NCBI GenBank assembly: GCA_937958285.1
Contig: CALFXQ010000366.1
Location: 1-9,027 of the forward strand
Reading direction: 5' to 3'
Source: an uncultured Fusibacter sp.
GTDB taxonomy: Bacteria; Bacillota; Clostridia; Peptostreptococcales; Acidaminobacteraceae
Length of the DNA: 9,027 bases
Shown here: positions 6,842-9,027 of the stretch, piece by piece
Position numbering within the stretch: position 1 is the stretch's first letter
Layout of the letters: each line of letters opens with the position of its first letter
Made by a program: the position numbers and the translations under genes
Notes under the pieces: model-generated
Told to the model about the DNA's origin: nothing
The model's database searches: none
The model's input: the letters and a program-made list of their open reading frames with translations, nothing else

Positions 6842-7884
6842 AAAAGGTTAGAGTATTGGTGGTAGACGACTCCGCTTTTATGCGTAAGGTGCTAACAGAC
6901 ATTATTAGCGCTGAGGTGCACATGGAGGTCGCAGGCACAGCAAAGAACGGGAAAGAAGCGCTTCAATTGATAAAAGATTTAAAACCCGATGTTGTTACAA
7001 TGGATATTGAAATGCCCGTAATGGATGGCCTTTCTGCACTAGAAGTTGCTATGAAAGAATCTCCTGTTCCCATTGTCATGTTGTCGAGTCTTACGAAAGA
7101 GGGTGCAGATGCGACATTCAAGGCCCTCGAACTTGGTGCCGTAGATTTTATTGCAAAGCCCTCCAGTGTGTTCAAAGTGAGCACAGAGGATGTAAAAAAA
7201 GAGTTAATTGAAAAAATAAATATGGCATCGAGGCTGAGCATTCCTAGTCGCAGAGCGGTGCAAATCACAAAACCAGCAAGGCAACAAGTGCGTTACACGG
7301 GTAACAGTACACTAAAGAAGATTATTGCGATTGGAACCTCAACAGGAGGGCCAAAAGCATTGCAATCAGTGATACCATCGCTACCTAAAAACTTAGATGC
7401 TCCTGTGCTTATAGTGCAACATATGCCGCCTGGCTTTACTAAATCGCTGGCAGATCGTTTAAATAATTTAAGTGAACTGACTGTTAAGGAGGCTGAAAAC
7501 GGAGATATCTTGCAACCTGGATGGTGTTATATTGCTCCAGGAGATAGACATTTAAGGGTTACAAAAGAAGGAAATCAGTATAGAATAGTATTAGGTAATG
7601 ACTCACCCGTAACAGGTCATAAGCCCTCATGCGATGCAATGTTTGATTCTCTTGCCCAATTGAATCTAAACAACATTATCGCAGTGATTATGACAGGTAT
7701 GGGGGCAGACGGAGCAAAGGGTTTAGTAAACGTTAGACAAAATCGCAACGTTGTGATTGCGCAGGACGAGGAGAGTTGTGTCGTATTTGGGATGCCAAAG
7801 TCTGCTATTAAATTAAATGCAGTAGATAAAGTGGTTCCATTAGATGCGATTACTGACGAAATTCTAAAGGCTATGGAGGTATAG
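6838..7884 (+). CDS. cheB: CheB, chemotaxis response regulator methylesterase/glutamine deamidase
   Basis: CheB removes methyl groups from chemoreceptor glutamates (and deamidates glutamines) during adaptation, and is activated by phosphoryl transfer from CheA. Its 348 residues match the family. The receiver domain (1-109) has the acidic pair D10-D11, phospho-acceptor D56 in MDIEMPVMDG, S83/S84 and K107 in IAKPSS. After a linker (about 110-158), the esterase domain has the nucleophile S168 in GTSTGGP, H195 in VQHMPPGF, and D291 in MTGMGADGAKG, a complete catalytic triad. The start ATG 6838 overlaps the PilZ stop by 4 bases and is preceded by AAAGGA at 6824-6829 (eight bases away). The last codons contain GGAGGT, which serves as the cheA ribosome binding site. 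All key residues are present. Confidence 0.98.
   Translation: MKKVRVLVVDDSAFMRKVLTDIISAEVHMEVAGTAKNGKEALQLIKDLKPDVVTMDIEMPVMDGLSALEVAMKESPVPIVMLSSLTKEGADATFKALELGAVDFIAKPSSVFKVSTEDVKKELIEKINMASRLSIPSRRAVQITKPARQQVRYTGNSTLKKIIAIGTSTGGPKALQSVIPSLPKNLDAPVLIVQHMPPGFTKSLADRLNNLSELTVKEAENGDILQPGWCYIAPGDRHLRVTKEGNQYRIVLGNDSPVTGHKPSCDAMFDSLAQLNLNNIIAVIMTGMGADGAKGLVNVRQNRNVVIAQDEESCVVFGMPKSAIKLNAVDKVVPLDAITDEILKAMEV
7875..7880 (+). promoter_or_regulatory. Ribosome binding site that fixes the cheA start at ATG 7890
   Basis: GGAGGT is embedded in the final codons of cheB and ends nine bases before ATG 7890. The other in-frame ATG at 7896 would be fifteen bases away, so 7890 is the better start. It also places the phosphorylated histidine at residue 46, as I recall it in B. 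subtilis CheA. Confidence 0.65.
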
Positions 7885-7889
7885 GCAAT

Positions 7890-9027
7890 ATGGATATGAG
7901 TCAATACATGGAGATATTCATTGAGGAGTCAAAAGAGCATTTGCAGCATATGAATGAAATTCTACTCGAACTAGAAAACAATTTTGAAGATTCAAACTTG
8001 CTCAATGAGATTTTTAGGATAGCGCATACAATCAAAGGTATGTCTGGAACAATGGGATATAACAAAGTTGCTAGCCTAACGCATGAAATGGAAAATGTAT
8101 TGCATATCTGTAGAAGTAATGAAATGTCTGTAAATGGAACGATTATTGACATTTTATTTGAATGCTTTGATGGTCTTGAGGCATATATTAATAATCTAAT
8201 TCAAACTAACGAAGAAGGCGATTTAGATACAACAGACTTAGTGAATCGGTTGAAATTTATCGCTAAGCATAAATCTACTTCTGGTCTTGGTATCGAGCAA
8301 AATAATGAGGTTGTAGACACTTCAGTAAAAGTTGATACCCAAGAAGAGAAATCTGATGTGTTTCATTTAAGTATGAATGACATTTCGCACAATATGGTAG
8401 AGCAAGCAACCAGTACTGGACACAACGCAATTAAAATTAAGGTCGTTTTAAGTGAAAGTTGCATGTTAAAAGCCGCACGTTCATTTATTGTCTTTAATAC
8501 TTTAGAGCAATTTGGTGAAGTGTTGAAATCTTATCCAAGTGCAGAAGATATTGAAGATGAAAATTTTGATCAATCTTTTGAAGTGCTCTACATGACTAAG
8601 ATTTCAGGCGATATGGTTGTTAAGGAACTCATGAACATATCCGAAGTAGAAAAAGTGATTGTAGAAGATGTTAATCTCTTGTCACTGTCAGTTGAAAAGA
8701 ATTTAATCGAACAGCAGATAGCGACCTCAAATGTAACCTCTAATGCGATTAAAGAAGCAAAGGAAGACTACAATCCAGAGCCGAAGTCTCCTCAATCTGC
8801 AACTCTGCAAAATACCAAAAAGGATCAAGACACAGAAAAAGGCAAGACAAGTAAAACTGTTCGCGTTGATATTGACCGTCTAGATAACCTCATGAATCTT
8901 GTTAGTGAATTAATTATTATTAAAACACGTCTCGATGATTTAGGTTCACATCAAAATCGACAGAATATGGGTGAAGCGGTCGAATACTTGGAGCGTATAA
9001 CTACAAGTCTTCACGATGCGGTTATGA
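7890..9027 (+). CDS. cheA: CheA, chemotaxis sensor histidine kinase (3' partial)
   Basis: CheA autophosphorylates on its P1 histidine under chemoreceptor control and passes the phosphate to CheY and CheB. The frame starts at ATG 7890 and stays open for 379 full codons to the right edge, so the gene is cut. Domains seen are P1/HPt (about 1-125) with H46 in IFRIAHTIKGMSGTMGY; a linker (about 126-175); a P2 CheY/CheB-binding domain (about 178-268, starting NAIKIKVVLS and ending VEKVIVEDVN); a second Ser/Lys/Glu-rich linker (about 270-320); and the start of the P3 dimerisation helices (from about 321, TVRVDIDRLDNLMNLVSELI). The last residues, SLHDAVM, are just before the usual KVRMVP-type segment. 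The ATP-binding (P4) and CheW-like (P5) domains lie beyond the window, so kinase integrity cannot be judged. It follows cheB after 5 bases. Confidence 0.97.
   Translation, partial: MDMSQYMEIFIEESKEHLQHMNEILLELENNFEDSNLLNEIFRIAHTIKGMSGTMGYNKVASLTHEMENVLHICRSNEMSVNGTIIDILFECFDGLEAYINNLIQTNEEGDLDTTDLVNRLKFIAKHKSTSGLGIEQNNEVVDTSVKVDTQEEKSDVFHLSMNDISHNMVEQATSTGHNAIKIKVVLSESCMLKAARSFIVFNTLEQFGEVLKSYPSAEDIEDENFDQSFEVLYMTKISGDMVVKELMNISEVEKVIVEDVNLLSLSVEKNLIEQQIATSNVTSNAIKEAKEDYNPEPKSPQSATLQNTKKDQDTEKGKTSKTVRVDIDRLDNLMNLVSELIIIKTRLDDLGSHQNRQNMGEAVEYLERITTSLHDAVM

Noticed and set aside
6419..7203. A 15-base repeat (GATGTAAAAAAAGAG) in both the PilZ gene and cheB
   Set aside because: Both copies encode D-V-K-K-E in the same reading phase within unrelated domains. 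In A-rich DNA with this codon use it is best explained by chance.
1..9027. A previously undescribed system, mobile element, CRISPR array or RNA gene
   Set aside because: Every part of the window is accounted for by known flagellar and chemotaxis families with normal lengths and motifs. No direct or inverted repeat structure, tRNA-like fold or foreign-looking gene was seen on either strand.

Overview
The window is a dense, single-strand piece of a low-GC (A+T-rich) flagellar and chemotaxis operon. It holds eight genes on the + strand in the order fliR (5' cut off), flhB, flhA, flhF, flhG, a YcgR-type PilZ gene, cheB and cheA (3' cut off). Gene content, Shine-Dalgarno sites of the GGAGG type, A/T-rich codon use and protein sequences (FlhF/FlhG with a Firmicutes-style N-terminus, a CheA with a short P1 domain and a single P2 domain) point to a motile member of the Bacillota. 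The order resembles the Bacillus subtilis fla/che operon (fliR-flhB-flhA-flhF-flhG-cheB-cheA), but with a PilZ gene inserted between flhG and cheB. A Clostridia-class host is my guess. fliR and flhB are separate genes here, unlike the fused fliR/flhB of many Clostridium species. The exact taxon cannot be read from the window.

Layout: 1-739 is FliR, 743-1837 FlhB and 1834-3870 FlhA, three membrane proteins of the flagellar type III export gate. 3867-5213 is FlhF and 5215-6102 FlhG, the SRP-type GTPase and MinD-type ATPase pair that sets flagellar position and number. 6128-6841 is a PilZ protein predicted to bind c-di-GMP. 6838-7884 is CheB and 7890 to the right edge is CheA, the adaptation methylesterase and the sensor kinase that phosphorylates it. 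The genes are packed tightly: three 4-base stop/start overlaps (flhB/flhA, flhA/flhF, PilZ/cheB), gaps of 1, 3 and 5 bases, and a longest gap of only 25 bases (before the PilZ gene). No promoter, terminator, RNA gene, mobile element, CRISPR array or sizeable repeat was seen, and there is no gene-free stretch over 300 bases.

The genes form one functional unit: build the export gate (FliR, FlhB, FlhA), place and count flagella (FlhF, FlhG), tune motor output by c-di-GMP (PilZ protein), and control rotation by chemotaxis (CheB, CheA). I found no evidence of an undescribed system. The points worth a second look are small: an NPSH instead of NPTH cleavage motif in FlhB, eight-A runs in flhG and flhB that could be hypermutable, the PilZ gene between flhG and cheB, and a few start-site and motif details.
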